Source of the DNA: Buchnera aphidicola (Schlechtendalia peitan)
Lineage (GTDB): Bacteria > Pseudomonadota > Gammaproteobacteria > Enterobacterales > Enterobacteriaceae
Direction: 5' to 3'
Assembly (NCBI GenBank): GCA_039830055.1
Contig: CP140043.1
Location: forward strand, 561,016 to 625,015
DNA: 64,000 nt
Shown here in pieces: positions 19,225 to 29,905 of the stretch. The position numbers and the translations under genes are program-made. Within the stretch, counting starts at the first letter, position 1. Each line of letters begins with the position of its first letter. A model generated the notes under the pieces. The model worked only from the letters and a program-made list of their open reading frames with translations, did no database searches and was not told the origin of the DNA.

Positions 19225-20205
19225 TTATTTAAATTTTTTCATATATTTAAAAAAATAGCTATTATCTGGATTAATTATCAAAATATCTTCCCCACTATTA
19301 AAGCTATTTTCATAAGCACGTAAACTGCGAATAAAACTATAAAAATCAGGTTCTTGATTAAAAGAACTTGAAAACAATTTAGCAGCTTCTGCTTCTCCTT
19401 CACCTCTTATAATTAATGCTCTACGACGTGCTTCTGATAATACTTTAGTAACTTCGTAATCTGCAGACGCTTTCAATTTTTCTGCTTCTTCTTGACCTTT
19501 TGATCGTTGACTTCGAGCTACAGCTTCACGTTCTGCTCTCATTCTATTATATATTGCATCCGATACTTCAATAGGCAAATTAATTTGTTTAATTCGCACG
19601 TCAATCACTTTGATTCCTAATTCAGTCATACTATTAGTATTAATTAATATCTTGCTATATTTATTATTTTTAGCATCTAATAACATATATTCATTTTTTT
19701 TAACAGTATTGTCAAATGCATAATCTATACTTCCAGTATTTAGAGAATCTCGAACATCAGTTGTTAACCTTCCTCTAGAATCAGTCACAATTTCTTTTAC
19801 ATTCAACCTTCCCATTTCTGAACGTAATCGATCACTAAATTTCCGTTTTAATAATATTTCTGCCTGAGAAATGTCACCACCTCCTGTTGCTAAATAATAT
19901 CGACTAAAATCACTAATATTCCATTTTATGTAAGAATCAACAATTAAATCTTTCTTTTCCTTTGTAACAAAACGATCGGCTTGATTATCCATAGTTTGAA
20001 TTCTAGAATCTAACATCTTTACCGTATCTATCAAAGGAAACTTCATATATAGACCAGGATCATACACTAAAGGTTGATTTTGATTATTTCTCAAAACTTT
20101 TCCAAAACGTAATACAATACCTTTTTGTCCTTCCTGAACAATAAATAAACACAAAAATAAAACAATAAACATTGCACTGCACAGTATTGTAAAAACTTTA
20201 TTCAT
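19225..20205 (-). CDS. hflC: HflC, SPFH-domain membrane protein
   Basis: The 326-aa protein (E. coli 334) has one N-terminal membrane segment (about residues 5-22) followed by GQKGIVLRFGKV and a stomatin/prohibitin (SPFH) domain. A coiled-coil region then contains EREAVARSQRSKGQEEAEKLKA. With HflK it forms a large periplasmic cage around the FtsH protease and modulates it. It starts 3 nt after the hflK stop. Confidence 0.96.
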   Translation of the reverse strand: MNKVFTILCSAMFIVLFLCLFIVQEGQKGIVLRFGKVLRNNQNQPLVYDPGLYMKFPLIDTVKMLDSRIQTMDNQADRFVTKEKKDLIVDSYIKWNISDFSRYYLATGGGDISQAEILLKRKFSDRLRSEMGRLNVKEIVTDSRGRLTTDVRDSLNTGSIDYAFDNTVKKNEYMLLDAKNNKYSKILINTNSMTELGIKVIDVRIKQINLPIEVSDAIYNRMRAEREAVARSQRSKGQEEAEKLKASADYEVTKVLSEARRRALIIRGEGEAEAAKLFSSSFNQEPDFYSFIRSLRAYENSFNSGEDILIINPDNSYFFKYMKKFK

Positions 20206-20208
20206 TTT

Positions 20209-21426
20209 TTATTCTCGCCCTTGTCTAGGAAAATCAACTCTAAAAGAACGTGATTGGTTTTGATGTGTTACGTTTTTATCAAATAGATTTGGAATCGTAT
20301 TACTATTATTTTTATTGTTATTAGTAGAACTATTACCTAAAAATATCTTTTCTTTAACAACAGAATTATTAGACTGTTTTAAAGCAACATCTTTTTTCAT
20401 AAATAAATCATTTAAATTTAACAATAATGAATTATTGTTCACTAATACTTTTTTAATGTTACTAAATATTTTTTCCATAGACTCAATATATAATCTAGTT
20501 ATAGTAATCCTTTTTGAAACCCTATACACAGGTAATATTTTTAAAAATCTAACTACTTCTCCTCTTGCCTCCGATATTATCTGGGATTTATAAGCTCTTG
20601 CTTCATCTAAAATGCGTTGTGCTTGGCCATTAGCTTTTGGCAATACTTCATTGGAATAAGCTTCTGCTTCTCTAATATATTGCTCTCTATTTTCTCTAGC
20701 AGCAATTGCATCGTCAAAAGCAGATTTTACTTCTTCAGGAGGACGAGCAGTTTGAAAATTTACATCTAATATTGTTATACCCATATTATAAGGTCGTATC
20801 GTTTTTTCAATTTCTTTCTGTGTATCACTTCTAACTATAGTCCTACCTTCAGTTAAAACCCTATCCATAGTAGAATGTCCTATAACACCACGCAATGCAC
20901 TATCAGTAGCTTCCCTTAAACTATCATCGGGATTAGTTACTGAAAATAAATATTGAAATGGATTAGAAATTCGATACTGCACATTCATTTCTACTCGAAC
21001 AACATTTTCATCAGATGTTAACATAATTCCAGATGTTGCTAATTCTTTAACTGATTTAATGTTAATAGGAATTACTTGATCAATTAAAATTGGTCTCCAA
21101 TTTAATCCAGGTTCTACTAAATGACTGAACTTTCCAAAATGTGTAATTACACCGCGTTCAGCTTCTTTAATAGTATAAAATCCATTAATTATTAAAATAA
21201 ATATAGTAGTTAACAAAATTAATACTATAGGATTTTGAGTATATTTAAACGATCTTGAACTTTTATAAAATACTTGTGTTTTTATTTTAAATAAACTAAA
21301 AATCTTTTTTAGTTCAGTTAAAGAAAATAATCCATTTTTTTTATTTTTACAATTTTCTGAATTTCGATTTTTATTACTCCAAGGATCTAGTTCAGGTTCA
21401 TTATTGCTGGGCTGATTCCAGACCAT
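20209..21426 (-). CDS. hflK: HflK, SPFH-domain membrane protein
   Basis: I place the start at 21426, reading MVWNQPSNNEPELDPW. It aligns with E. coli MAWNQPGNN and has GGAG 8 nt before it; an ATG 12 nt further upstream gives MEIN in front. The 405-aa protein has a single membrane segment near residues 67-85, then an SPFH domain including KEAERGVITHFGKF and the coiled-coil EAEAYSNEVLPKANGQAQ. It partners with HflC and FtsH. The hfq and hflX genes that precede it in E. coli are absent. Confidence 0.95.
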   Translation of the reverse strand: MVWNQPSNNEPELDPWSNKNRNSENCKNKKNGLFSLTELKKIFSLFKIKTQVFYKSSRSFKYTQNPIVLILLTTIFILIINGFYTIKEAERGVITHFGKFSHLVEPGLNWRPILIDQVIPINIKSVKELATSGIMLTSDENVVRVEMNVQYRISNPFQYLFSVTNPDDSLREATDSALRGVIGHSTMDRVLTEGRTIVRSDTQKEIEKTIRPYNMGITILDVNFQTARPPEEVKSAFDDAIAARENREQYIREAEAYSNEVLPKANGQAQRILDEARAYKSQIISEARGEVVRFLKILPVYRVSKRITITRLYIESMEKIFSNIKKVLVNNNSLLLNLNDLFMKKDVALKQSNNSVVKEKIFLGNSSTNNNKNNSNTIPNLFDKNVTHQNQSRSFRVDFPRQGRE

Positions 21427-21818
21427 GTTTATCTCCATATATCATTTTTATTTTTTAAACTATAAAAAACATTTAAATTGTTTTTTTAAAATGTTAAATA
21501 GTCCTTCGTATACATATCAAAAACTAACATTAAGATACAAACATGAACTACATAACCGTGCCAATAGTTTAACTACATAATCAGAATTTATAAAAAACTA
21601 TATTAAAAAATTTAACATTTAACAAAAATATTTTAAATACACATAATAATTTTTTTTAATTTTATTAACACATTATTTCCAAATACACATAACGTTACCT
21701 CACAATACAATATTATTTTAATAACAATTTTTACATAATTCTTAGCATTAACTAGTTACTATTCAAAGAATAATATATATATATTAATATGATAGATAAA
21801 AATATAATAATTCTAATA
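21427..21818. other. Intergenic region hflK-miaA, site of missing hfq and hflX
   Basis: This stretch of about 390 nt holds no gene. In E. coli it would contain hfq and hflX. I find neither frame nor recognisable remnant. The hflK ribosome-binding site is at the left edge. Confidence 0.55.
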
Positions 21819-22766
21819 CTATAAAATTCTAAGAAATTGAACAATGTCATTGCTTAAACTATCTAGATTATCATAATTTTTTAATTTATTTACATGATTC
21901 CAAGTTTTTAACCAAGTTAATTGATTTTTAGCTAACTTTTTAGTAGCACTAATTGATTTAAAAACCATTTCTTCATAACTTATTTGTTTTGTCAAATAAT
22001 TCCACATTTGTCTATATCCTACACAACGCATAGCAGGTAAATTTATATTTAAATCTTTTCGATTTAATAAACATTCCACTTCATTTTGAAAACCTAGAGA
22101 TAACATTTTTTTAAAACGAGTATTAATATTATTAATTAACCAATTTCGACTTTTTGGCATAATAGCAAATTGAACTATTTTATATGGACATTTATACTGT
22201 TTTAATTTTGTTAATTCAGTTAACGTTTTTCCAGATATATAAAATATTTCTAAAGCTCTTAAAACTCTTTGAAAATCATTAGGGTGAATCCTTTTTGAAG
22301 ATTCAATATCAATCCTTCTTAATTGATTATATAAAAAATCTTTATTATTCTTTTTAGTTATTGAACATAAATACGAACGAATCTCATAATTTGAAGGAGG
22401 TAACTTAGGTAAACCTTCTAATAATATTTTAAAATAAAACATCGTACCTCCAACTAATAAGGGTATTTTCCCTAAAGAAATAATATGTTTTATTGTTTGT
22501 AAAACATCTTTATGAAATTCTCCGACTGAATATTGTTCTTTAGGATCTTTAATATCAATTAAATAATATGGATCATGCAATAATTCTAATTTAGTAGGCT
22601 TAGCTGTACCAATATTCATATCTCGATAAATTAATGCTGAATCAACACTAATTAATTCAACAGGTATTAACTTCCTTAACTTTATCGCAAGTTTGCTTTT
22701 CCCACATGCAGTAGGACCCATTAAAAATATTACTAATGAATCTTGTACACTAATATTATTAATCAT
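21819..22766 (-). CDS. miaA: tRNA dimethylallyltransferase
   Basis: The 315-aa enzyme (E. coli 316) adds a dimethylallyl group to A37 of tRNAs reading U-starting codons. The P-loop GPTACGKS is at residues 17-24, and further motifs are SVDSALIYRDMNIGTAKPT, LLVGGTMFYFKILLEGLP and the C-terminal MRCVGYRQMWNYL. Its ATG shares one base with the mutL stop (TAATG), so it is probably translated by coupling. It may therefore depend on mutL being read through its frame break. Confidence 0.97.
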   Translation of the reverse strand: MINNISVQDSLVIFLMGPTACGKSKLAIKLRKLIPVELISVDSALIYRDMNIGTAKPTKLELLHDPYYLIDIKDPKEQYSVGEFHKDVLQTIKHIISLGKIPLLVGGTMFYFKILLEGLPKLPPSNYEIRSYLCSITKKNNKDFLYNQLRRIDIESSKRIHPNDFQRVLRALEIFYISGKTLTELTKLKQYKCPYKIVQFAIMPKSRNWLINNINTRFKKMLSLGFQNEVECLLNRKDLNINLPAMRCVGYRQMWNYLTKQISYEEMVFKSISATKKLAKNQLTWLKTWNHVNKLKNYDNLDSLSNDIVQFLRIL

Positions 22767-24537
22767 TACTTACCTAACAAACTTAATGCTAAACTAATAT
22801 TAACAACTTGTAAAAGCTCTGGAACGGGATCACTAATTAGTTCGAAGCAATATTGTTTAAATTCTGAAAATAATGCTATGATTTGTAAATCATTCCAATG
22901 TAAAATATTAATTTTAAAATTATTAAAAATGTTTTTAATTAACTCAGATAATTTTATTTCTTTTTTTTTAGTTAAACAACATAATATAATTACGATTATA
23001 TCGTTTAAACTTTCATTAATAAATATTGAAGGAATAGAACGTATTTGTATAGAATTTAAAAATAAAAAATAATTTAAACCAATATGTGACAATAATTTTT
23101 TATATACGTATAAAACTTTCAATTGATGTTGATTAACAATAACACAATATGGAACATCAAAATACTCTAATTGAATTCCTCGACCTCGAATACCTAACTT
23201 TAATTTAGACTTATAAACTAATCGCTTTGCCATAGATAAAGAAAGCAAAAATAACTGTTCATTTTTTTCAATTAACAAATAATTTTTATTTACTAGTGTT
23301 AATAAATTTCCAAATATAGTAGGACATTTTTTAAAAAAAGAACTTTTGTAAGAAGAAAGATTTTTACAATTTTTTTGAACAGAATGCATTATATTAGATT
23401 GTTCATCTAAAATATTTATAGATTTCTGTAAACATGTGTTGTTTAAACATTTTTTTTTAGAAAACGTATTGGTACCAGAACTAATTTTATTTTTTATAAC
23501 CCATTCTGATGTCTCAATTAAATTACAAAAATTGTATACTCGTTTCTTCATAAAAAACAAAATAGACTGATACAAAAAACCGTGAACTATACGAACGTTT
23601 AAAATATTCACTTGTTTTTTTTCAGGATGTACATTAATATCTAACTCATTTGGACAAATAAAAAAATGTAAAATATAAGAAATTTTATTAACATCTATAT
23701 GTATTTCTTGTATTGCTTGAACAATAGAATGACGCACAACATTATTATTAATAATTCTCTTATTAATGTAAAAATATTGAACTTTCTTTGATAAAAACTT
23801 ACTAGTAGTATGAATATATATCCATCCATAAATACTCATGTTGTTATATTCATTCTTAATAAATATTGCATTTTGTGTAAATGGATATCCACAAATAGCA
23901 TCAACTCTATTTTGTTCTTTAAATCCACTTTCAGACATATGATAATATCGAATTAATTTTTCATTATGCTTTAGACACACACTAGTTTCACTACTAGAAA
24001 GAGACAAACGACGAACTATTTCATCAATTTTCATAAACTCAGAATATTCAGATTTTATATATTTTCGACGAGCAGGCTTATTAAAAAATAAATCTAAAAT
24101 TGTTAATGTAGTTCCTGGAAGATGAGCTATTGGTGTTATTTTTTTTTTAGATTGTTTCCAGAAGTACAAATACTCCATCCATCAGTTTTCAAATAATAAC
24201 AAGAAGACAATGTTAAATGAGAAATTGAACTAATACTAGCTAATGCTTCACCACGAAATCCTAAAGTAGTAATAACTTCTAAATCTTGAATCGAATGAAT
24301 TTTACTAGTTGAATGGCGTTCTAATGATATTATTAAATCTTCTTTACACATTCCACAACCATTGTCTCTAATATTAATTAAATTTAATCCGCCATTCATA
24401 ATATCAATATCAATACGCGTAGCACCGGAATCTATGCTATTTTCCATTAATTCTTTTACAACAGATGCTGGATTATGAATAACTTCTCCTGCAGCAATAC
24501 AATCCGATACTGTCTTTGGTAATATTCGAATAAACAT
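22766..24537 (-). CDS. mutL: DNA mismatch repair protein MutL, reading frame broken at an A10 run
   Basis: The N-terminal part (24537 to 24136) reads IAAGEVIHNPASVVKELMEN, IRDNGCGM and GFRGEALASISS, the GHKL ATPase motifs, and stops after NNLKKK. The rest continues in another frame from ITPIAHLPGTTL to the stop at 22766, including DLFFNKPARRKY, YFYINKRII and DINVHPEKKQV. The break is a run of ten A on the coding strand (24148-24139). Eleven A would fuse the halves into about 590 aa (E. coli 615) with no residues missing. Both halves are conserved, so the gene is either recently broken or read through by transcriptional slippage. A sequencing indel is the alternative. Confidence 0.93.
24139..24148 (-). 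repeat. A10 homopolymer at the mutL frame break
   Basis: Ten consecutive A on the coding strand. The upstream frame reads CTA, three AAA codons and TAA; adding one A gives AAA-ATA-ACA-CCA and restores the MutL frame. Confidence 0.9.
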
Positions 24538-24724
24538 AAAATAAGTTCTCTAAACAATTAAACATCATCTTTTATAATATAATTAATATATTGCAATTTA
24601 AACTTACATTAAAAAATAATTATTAATTTAAACATATTTATTATATATCTGTTTGTTACATTATAAGATGATTTTAAACAAAAATTTAATAATTCAAATA
24701 TAAAGTCTCAATATTGATAAAATT

Positions 24725-25900
24725 TTATGAATTTTTTTTAACATATAATTTTTTTTTAAAAGCGTAAAAATATTTATTAATTAATGTAATAATAGATGAT
24801 TCTAAATTTAATTCACTAATATTTAATAAAACATAATTCACTCCTTTTTTCTTAATTAAATACTGTAACTGTACGGCTTCACTATCATGAACATTATTAT
24901 AATGCAATGCAGCTGCAATACCTTTTACTAAGTTAACATTTGGATATTGATATTCTAAAGTTCCCAAAAGAGGCTGTACTAAACGATCATTTTTATGTAA
25001 TTTCCTAATAGGATTTCGACCGACTCTTAAAAGATCATCTATTACAAAAATATTTTCAAATCTAGATATAATTGACTTAATGTAAAGATCATGTTCATAT
25101 CTATCAAAATTATATCGTGATATTAGTACATTTCCACTTTCACGCATTGCTCCATATACAATATCACGTACATTCTTATTCAAAATAGCGTTATATACAT
25201 TAGTATATCCATGTAATAAACCTACATATGCAGTCACCGCATGACCAGTATTTAATGTAAATAATTTCCTTTCACTGTAAGCATTTAAATTATGACTCAA
25301 TTGCATTCCAATAATCTTAGGGATATCCCCTTTAAATTGGCTAGCATCACATATTAATTCTTTAAAATGCTCTACTCTTACAAAAAGTATATTATTTTTT
25401 TTTGTATTATTACATGCAATAATTCTATCTACTACTGTATCTACAAATCCAATGTTATTTTCTAAATACTCACAATATCTTGTAGATAACAAATTCGTAA
25501 TATTTTTCTTTAACCTAGAACTACAGCGGAAATGATTTTCACAAGCCATTATATTAACAAAATTGTTATTTTTACTTGTTATTTTATATTCTATTCCTTT
25601 AGCAATTAAAATTGATAAAGAATCAATAGCATTTACTCCTACCGACGTTGTAATTATATCTGATTCTGCTATTACAGATATAATTCTAGGATCTTGAATA
25701 TGTATAGCTTCTATTTCTTTAATTTTTTCATAATAAGAGCTATGTCCTACTATCTCAATATCATACTCATGATATAAATTAATAGCATTAACAATTTTTT
25801 CGTCAATATCAGAAAAAATCACATGAAATCCTGAACGTACCAATGTTTCTCCAATAAATCCACGACCTATATTTCCTGCACCAAAATGCAACGCTTTCAT
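24725..25900 (-). CDS. mtlD: Mannitol-1-phosphate 5-dehydrogenase
   Basis: I start it at 25900 (MKALHFGAGNIGRGFIGETL) because GGAAG lies 5 nt upstream and the sequence matches E. coli from that Met; an ATG 12 nt earlier lacks such support. The 391-aa NAD enzyme oxidises mannitol-1-phosphate to fructose-6-phosphate. The Rossmann motif is at residues 6-13, and NTGHAVTAYVGLLHGY and the ALHYN block follow. It lies downstream of mtlA in the same direction, forming a mannitol import-and-use pair. No mtlR is present. Confidence 0.96.
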   Translation of the reverse strand: MKALHFGAGNIGRGFIGETLVRSGFHVIFSDIDEKIVNAINLYHEYDIEIVGHSSYYEKIKEIEAIHIQDPRIISVIAESDIITTSVGVNAIDSLSILIAKGIEYKITSKNNNFVNIMACENHFRCSSRLKKNITNLLSTRYCEYLENNIGFVDTVVDRIIACNNTKKNNILFVRVEHFKELICDASQFKGDIPKIIGMQLSHNLNAYSERKLFTLNTGHAVTAYVGLLHGYTNVYNAILNKNVRDIVYGAMRESGNVLISRYNFDRYEHDLYIKSIISRFENIFVIDDLLRVGRNPIRKLHKNDRLVQPLLGTLEYQYPNVNLVKGIAAALHYNNVHDSEAVQLQYLIKKKGVNYVLLNISELNLESSIITLINKYFYAFKKKLYVKKNS

Positions 25901-26009
25901 TTGTACTTCCACATATAAAATATATAAAAATATAATTTAATTTTACAAGAAATATCATAATATATACATAAAAAAACTTTTAATTAAATTTTAAACTATT
26001 ATCTGTTTA

Positions 26010-27923
26010 TTATTTTTTTGATAATAATTTTAATACATCATATACGTTATTAGTATTAGATAATATTTTAATAACTTCATGATCATCTAAAATTCTTGTA
26101 ATGTTACTTACTACCATAACATGTTCATTATTACGCGCAGCAATACCAATTACTAAAAATGCAATATCTTCTGGATGATCCCCAAAATGTACACCTTTTG
26201 GAAATTGACAAAAAATAGCTCCAGTTTTTAAGATAGAATCTTTCGCCTCTATAGTACCATGCGGTAAAGCTATTGACTCTCCTAACCATGTAGACATGAT
26301 TTTTTCTCTTTCTAACATCGCTTTAATATATTCTTGTTTTACATAACCTTGATTGACTAATTGCGTACCTATAAATGTGATAGCTTCTTCTTTATTTTTT
26401 GCTGTTTGATTTAAAAATATGTTATTTATAGTAAAATTAAATAAATTATTAATATGTTTAACGTCTTTTCCTGTATCAATAAAATTATTATGCATAATAT
26501 TACTATTACATACATTTTTTAACATTAAATATTTTCCTAACTTTTTATAAAAGTTATTATCTAAAAAATTATTTAATGATAAATGTTGAAATTTAGGATG
26601 TTGAACTCTTGCTCTTGCAGTAAGATTTTTATGAGTAATAATTAAATCAGAATCTAGAGGAATAGAATCAATAGCAGAATTTAAAACTATAACGTTAACA
26701 TTAAATCTACTTAATGTCTTTTTTAACATTCCTGCTCCTATTGCACTAGAACCCATACCCGCATCACATGCAACAACTATCTTTTCTATTTTTTTTGTAA
26801 AACTAAAAGAATTATTATGAGCATTTTCTGTAAAATTATTTAATTCTAAATTTTCTACTGGGTATGCATTTGATATATTTACTTTAGCATTTCCGTGATT
26901 TTTATTAAAAATTTTTAATAACGCAAATGAAATTAAAAAAGAGACTAAAAAAGACATTACTACTGCAGATATATTTACAATATATAATCCTTTTGGAGTC
27001 ATAGCTAAAATTGATATAATAGAACCTGGAGAAGCAGTAGACATCAAACCACCATTAAATAGTGTTAATATAAAGATATTAGTCATTCCACCAAAAATTA
27101 AAGATATAATTAACTTAGGATTTAGTAAAACATATGAAAAATATACTTCATGTATTCCACCAAAAAATTGAATAATAGCAGCATTTCTTAAAGAAAATTT
27201 AACATCTTTGTTTATGTATTCTAAAAAAAATAATGCCATGAGTACTCCAAGTCCAGGGCCTGGATTTGATTCAATGAAGAAAAAAATAGATCTATTAAAC
27301 TTATCAACTTCTTGCACACCTAGAGAAGAAAAAATACCATGGTTAATAGCATTATTTAAAAATAATATTTTTGCAGGTTCAACAAAAATTGAAATCAGAG
27401 GTAAAAAATTATTTTGAATAATTACATGTATACTATATGCTAAAATATTAGAAAATTGTTCAATAGCTGGACCTATAATAAAAAAAGACACTATTGATAA
27501 CAATATTCCAACAATACCTGCTGAAAAATTATTTACTAACATTTCAAAACTACTCATAACTTTATTCTTAACAATTTTATCACACCAATAAATAATCCAT
27601 CCTCCTAACGGACCAATTATCATAGCTGCTAACAACATTGGAAAAGTAGTACCAACTATAGCTCCCATTACAGCTATGCTTCCAACGATTGCTCCCCTCT
27701 TTCCATGCATTAACCGACCACCGGTACTAGCAATTAAAATTGGAAAAAGATAAATTGTCATTGGATTTATTATTGTTTCTAAATTCTTATTTGGAATCCA
27801 TCCAGAGTGAAAAAATAATCCACTGATTAATCCCCATGCAATAAAAGCACTAATATTTGGCATAATCATTTTACTTAAAAATCGACCAATATTTTGAACT
27901 TTAACTTTTATTAACATTGACAT
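26010..27923 (-). CDS. mtlA: Mannitol-specific PTS permease EIICBA
   Basis: The 637-aa protein has the same length as E. coli MtlA and imports mannitol while phosphorylating it. The N-terminal half is the membrane EIIC domain (GRFLSKMIMPNISAFIAWG, then the GGIHEVYF motif). EIIB follows with the phosphocysteine in VVACDAGMGSSAIG. The C-terminal EIIA carries the phosphohistidine in GESIALPHGT. All three phosphotransfer sites are intact. mtlD is downstream with an 86-109 nt gap, depending on the start used. Confidence 0.98.
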   Translation of the reverse strand: MSMLIKVKVQNIGRFLSKMIMPNISAFIAWGLISGLFFHSGWIPNKNLETIINPMTIYLFPILIASTGGRLMHGKRGAIVGSIAVMGAIVGTTFPMLLAAMIIGPLGGWIIYWCDKIVKNKVMSSFEMLVNNFSAGIVGILLSIVSFFIIGPAIEQFSNILAYSIHVIIQNNFLPLISIFVEPAKILFLNNAINHGIFSSLGVQEVDKFNRSIFFFIESNPGPGLGVLMALFFLEYINKDVKFSLRNAAIIQFFGGIHEVYFSYVLLNPKLIISLIFGGMTNIFILTLFNGGLMSTASPGSIISILAMTPKGLYIVNISAVVMSFLVSFLISFALLKIFNKNHGNAKVNISNAYPVENLELNNFTENAHNNSFSFTKKIEKIVVACDAGMGSSAIGAGMLKKTLSRFNVNVIVLNSAIDSIPLDSDLIITHKNLTARARVQHPKFQHLSLNNFLDNNFYKKLGKYLMLKNVCNSNIMHNNFIDTGKDVKHINNLFNFTINNIFLNQTAKNKEEAITFIGTQLVNQGYVKQEYIKAMLEREKIMSTWLGESIALPHGTIEAKDSILKTGAIFCQFPKGVHFGDHPEDIAFLVIGIAARNNEHVMVVSNITRILDDHEVIKILSNTNNVYDVLKLLSKK

Positions 27924-28255
27924 GCTTTTTCCTTACTTCGTTAATTCAATTTGCAAAAACAACTATTTGTATACATAAATTATGTTATTAAATATCAAAT
28001 ATACAAAAATTGATTACGCGACGTAATATTTAAAACTAAATATCAATTTTGTATTTGAAAAAAATAATGTCTTCTTTTAATACTCAATCATTTTAATATA
28101 TGAAATTTCTAGAACATTCCAAAATTTTTTTAAAAATTACAATAAAACAAATATATAGAAAAAATTTTGCTTATTTGAAATAAATGCTATTTCTTAAATT
28201 AAAATTACCTAATAATCATCAATAGTTTCTAACATAAAAAATATATTAATATTAA
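27924..28255. other. Intergenic region mtlA-pgi
   Basis: These 332 nt carry the mtlA upstream region and the pgi 3' flank. No gene, RNA or convincing promoter was found. Confidence 0.5.
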
Positions 28256-29905
28256 TTAACGCAAAGATTTATAAAAATTAATTAAACCATTAGTAGACGA
28301 ATCATATTTTGTTTCTTTTTTATTGTTATTCAAACTTTCTAAAATATTTTTGGCAAGATTTTTACCTAATTCGACACCCCATTGATCAAATGTAAAAACA
28401 TTAAATATTACACCTTGTGTAAATACTTTATGTTCATACAAAGCAATTAATGAACCTAAATTATAAGGATTAATTTTACTTAACAAAATGGAATTGCTAG
28501 GCTTATTACCGTCAAACATTTTATAAGGAAATATATTAAATTTATTCTCTGACTTATTCAAAATTTTACATAATTTTCGTTGTTCAAAACATTCAAATTT
28601 TCCAAATGCTAGAGCTTGAGTTTGTGAAAAGAAATTTGAAAGTAATTGAATATGATGATTAATTAAATTATGATCATTTGGAAATATAGAAGCAATAAAA
28701 TCGCATGGAATTAATTTAGTGCCTTGATGTAATAATTGATAAAATGCATGTTGACCATTAGTACCTGATTCTCCCCAAATAATTGGGCCAGTTTGCCAAC
28801 AAACACGATGGCCATTTCTATCAATATTTTTGCCATTAGACTCCATATTAGTTTGTTGAAGAAAAGCAGGAAGATGGCATAAATTTTGATCATATGGCAA
28901 TATTGCTTCTGTTTCTGATAAAAAAAAATTATTATACCAAATACCAATTAATGCTAATAAAATGGGTATATTTTTATCTAATTCTGTATGAAAATAATGC
29001 TGATCCATAGCATGTGCACCATTTAATAATGCAATAAAATTATCAAATCCAATAGAAAGAGATATAGATAACCCCACAGAAGACCATAAAGAATAACGAC
29101 CACCTACCCAATCCCAAAAAATAAATATATTATCTATATTAATACCAAAATTAATAACATTTTCAACATTTTCAGATATTGCAATGAAATGCTTATTTAA
29201 AAAATTATCGGTAACAAAATGCTTCATCATCCATGTTTTAGCAGTATTAGCATTAGTAATTGTTTCTAACGTTGTAAACGTTTTAGAAACAATTAAAAAT
29301 AAAGTCGTTTCTGGATCAATTTTTTTAAATACATTAGAAATGTGCGAACCATCTATATTAGAAACAAAATGTATGTTTAAATGATTTCTAAAAGCATTTA
29401 AAGCTTGAACTATCATAGAAGGACCTAAATCTGATCCTCCAATTCCAATATTTACAATATCAGTAATTGCTTTTCCTGTATATCCTTTCCATGTTCCACT
29501 AATAACTGAATCTGAAAAAAATTTTATTTTTTCAAGCATCTTGTTTATATCAATCATAACATCTTTATTATTATACATAATAGGAGTATTACTCCTATTT
29601 CTTAAAGCAATATGTAATACTGCACGATTTTCAGTACGATTAATTATTTCCCCACTAAACATAGACTTAATAGCACTAGTTAAATCTACTTCTTTAGCTA
29701 ACATCAATAGTTTTTCAACTGTATCGCTTACAATTCTATTTTTAGAAAAATCTACTAATATTTGATTATTAAAATTTATTGAAAATTTACAAAATCTGTT
29801 CTTATCTTGCAAAAATAGATCTCGCATATGAACATCTTTTATTTCATAAAAATGTTTTTTTAAATTCTTCCATGCGTTAGTATCAATAGGATTAATATTT
29901 TTCAT
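28256..29905 (-). CDS. pgi: Glucose-6-phosphate isomerase
   Basis: Starting at 29905 (MKNINPIDTNAW), the protein is 549 aa, exactly the E. coli length; an upstream ATG would add MRIL without a ribosome-binding site. It interconverts glucose-6-phosphate and fructose-6-phosphate. Motifs include NIGIGGSDLGPSMI, VSKTFTTLETITNA, WVGGRYSLWSSVG, NMESNGKNIDRNG and GTNGQHAFYQL. It is consistent with a glycolysis fed by fructose-6-phosphate from mtlD. Confidence 0.98.
   Translation of the reverse strand: MKNINPIDTNAWKNLKKHFYEIKDVHMRDLFLQDKNRFCKFSINFNNQILVDFSKNRIVSDTVEKLLMLAKEVDLTSAIKSMFSGEIINRTENRAVLHIALRNRSNTPIMYNNKDVMIDINKMLEKIKFFSDSVISGTWKGYTGKAITDIVNIGIGGSDLGPSMIVQALNAFRNHLNIHFVSNIDGSHISNVFKKIDPETTLFLIVSKTFTTLETITNANTAKTWMMKHFVTDNFLNKHFIAISENVENVINFGINIDNIFIFWDWVGGRYSLWSSVGLSISLSIGFDNFIALLNGAHAMDQHYFHTELDKNIPILLALIGIWYNNFFLSETEAILPYDQNLCHLPAFLQQTNMESNGKNIDRNGHRVCWQTGPIIWGESGTNGQHAFYQLLHQGTKLIPCDFIASIFPNDHNLINHHIQLLSNFFSQTQALAFGKFECFEQRKLCKILNKSENKFNIFPYKMFDGNKPSNSILLSKINPYNLGSLIALYEHKVFTQGVIFNVFTFDQWGVELGKNLAKNILESLNNNKKETKYDSSTNGLINFYKSLR

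Noticed and set aside
28711..28947. Minus-strand frame inside pgi in another phase
   Set aside because: Fully contained in pgi, which is conserved across the region.
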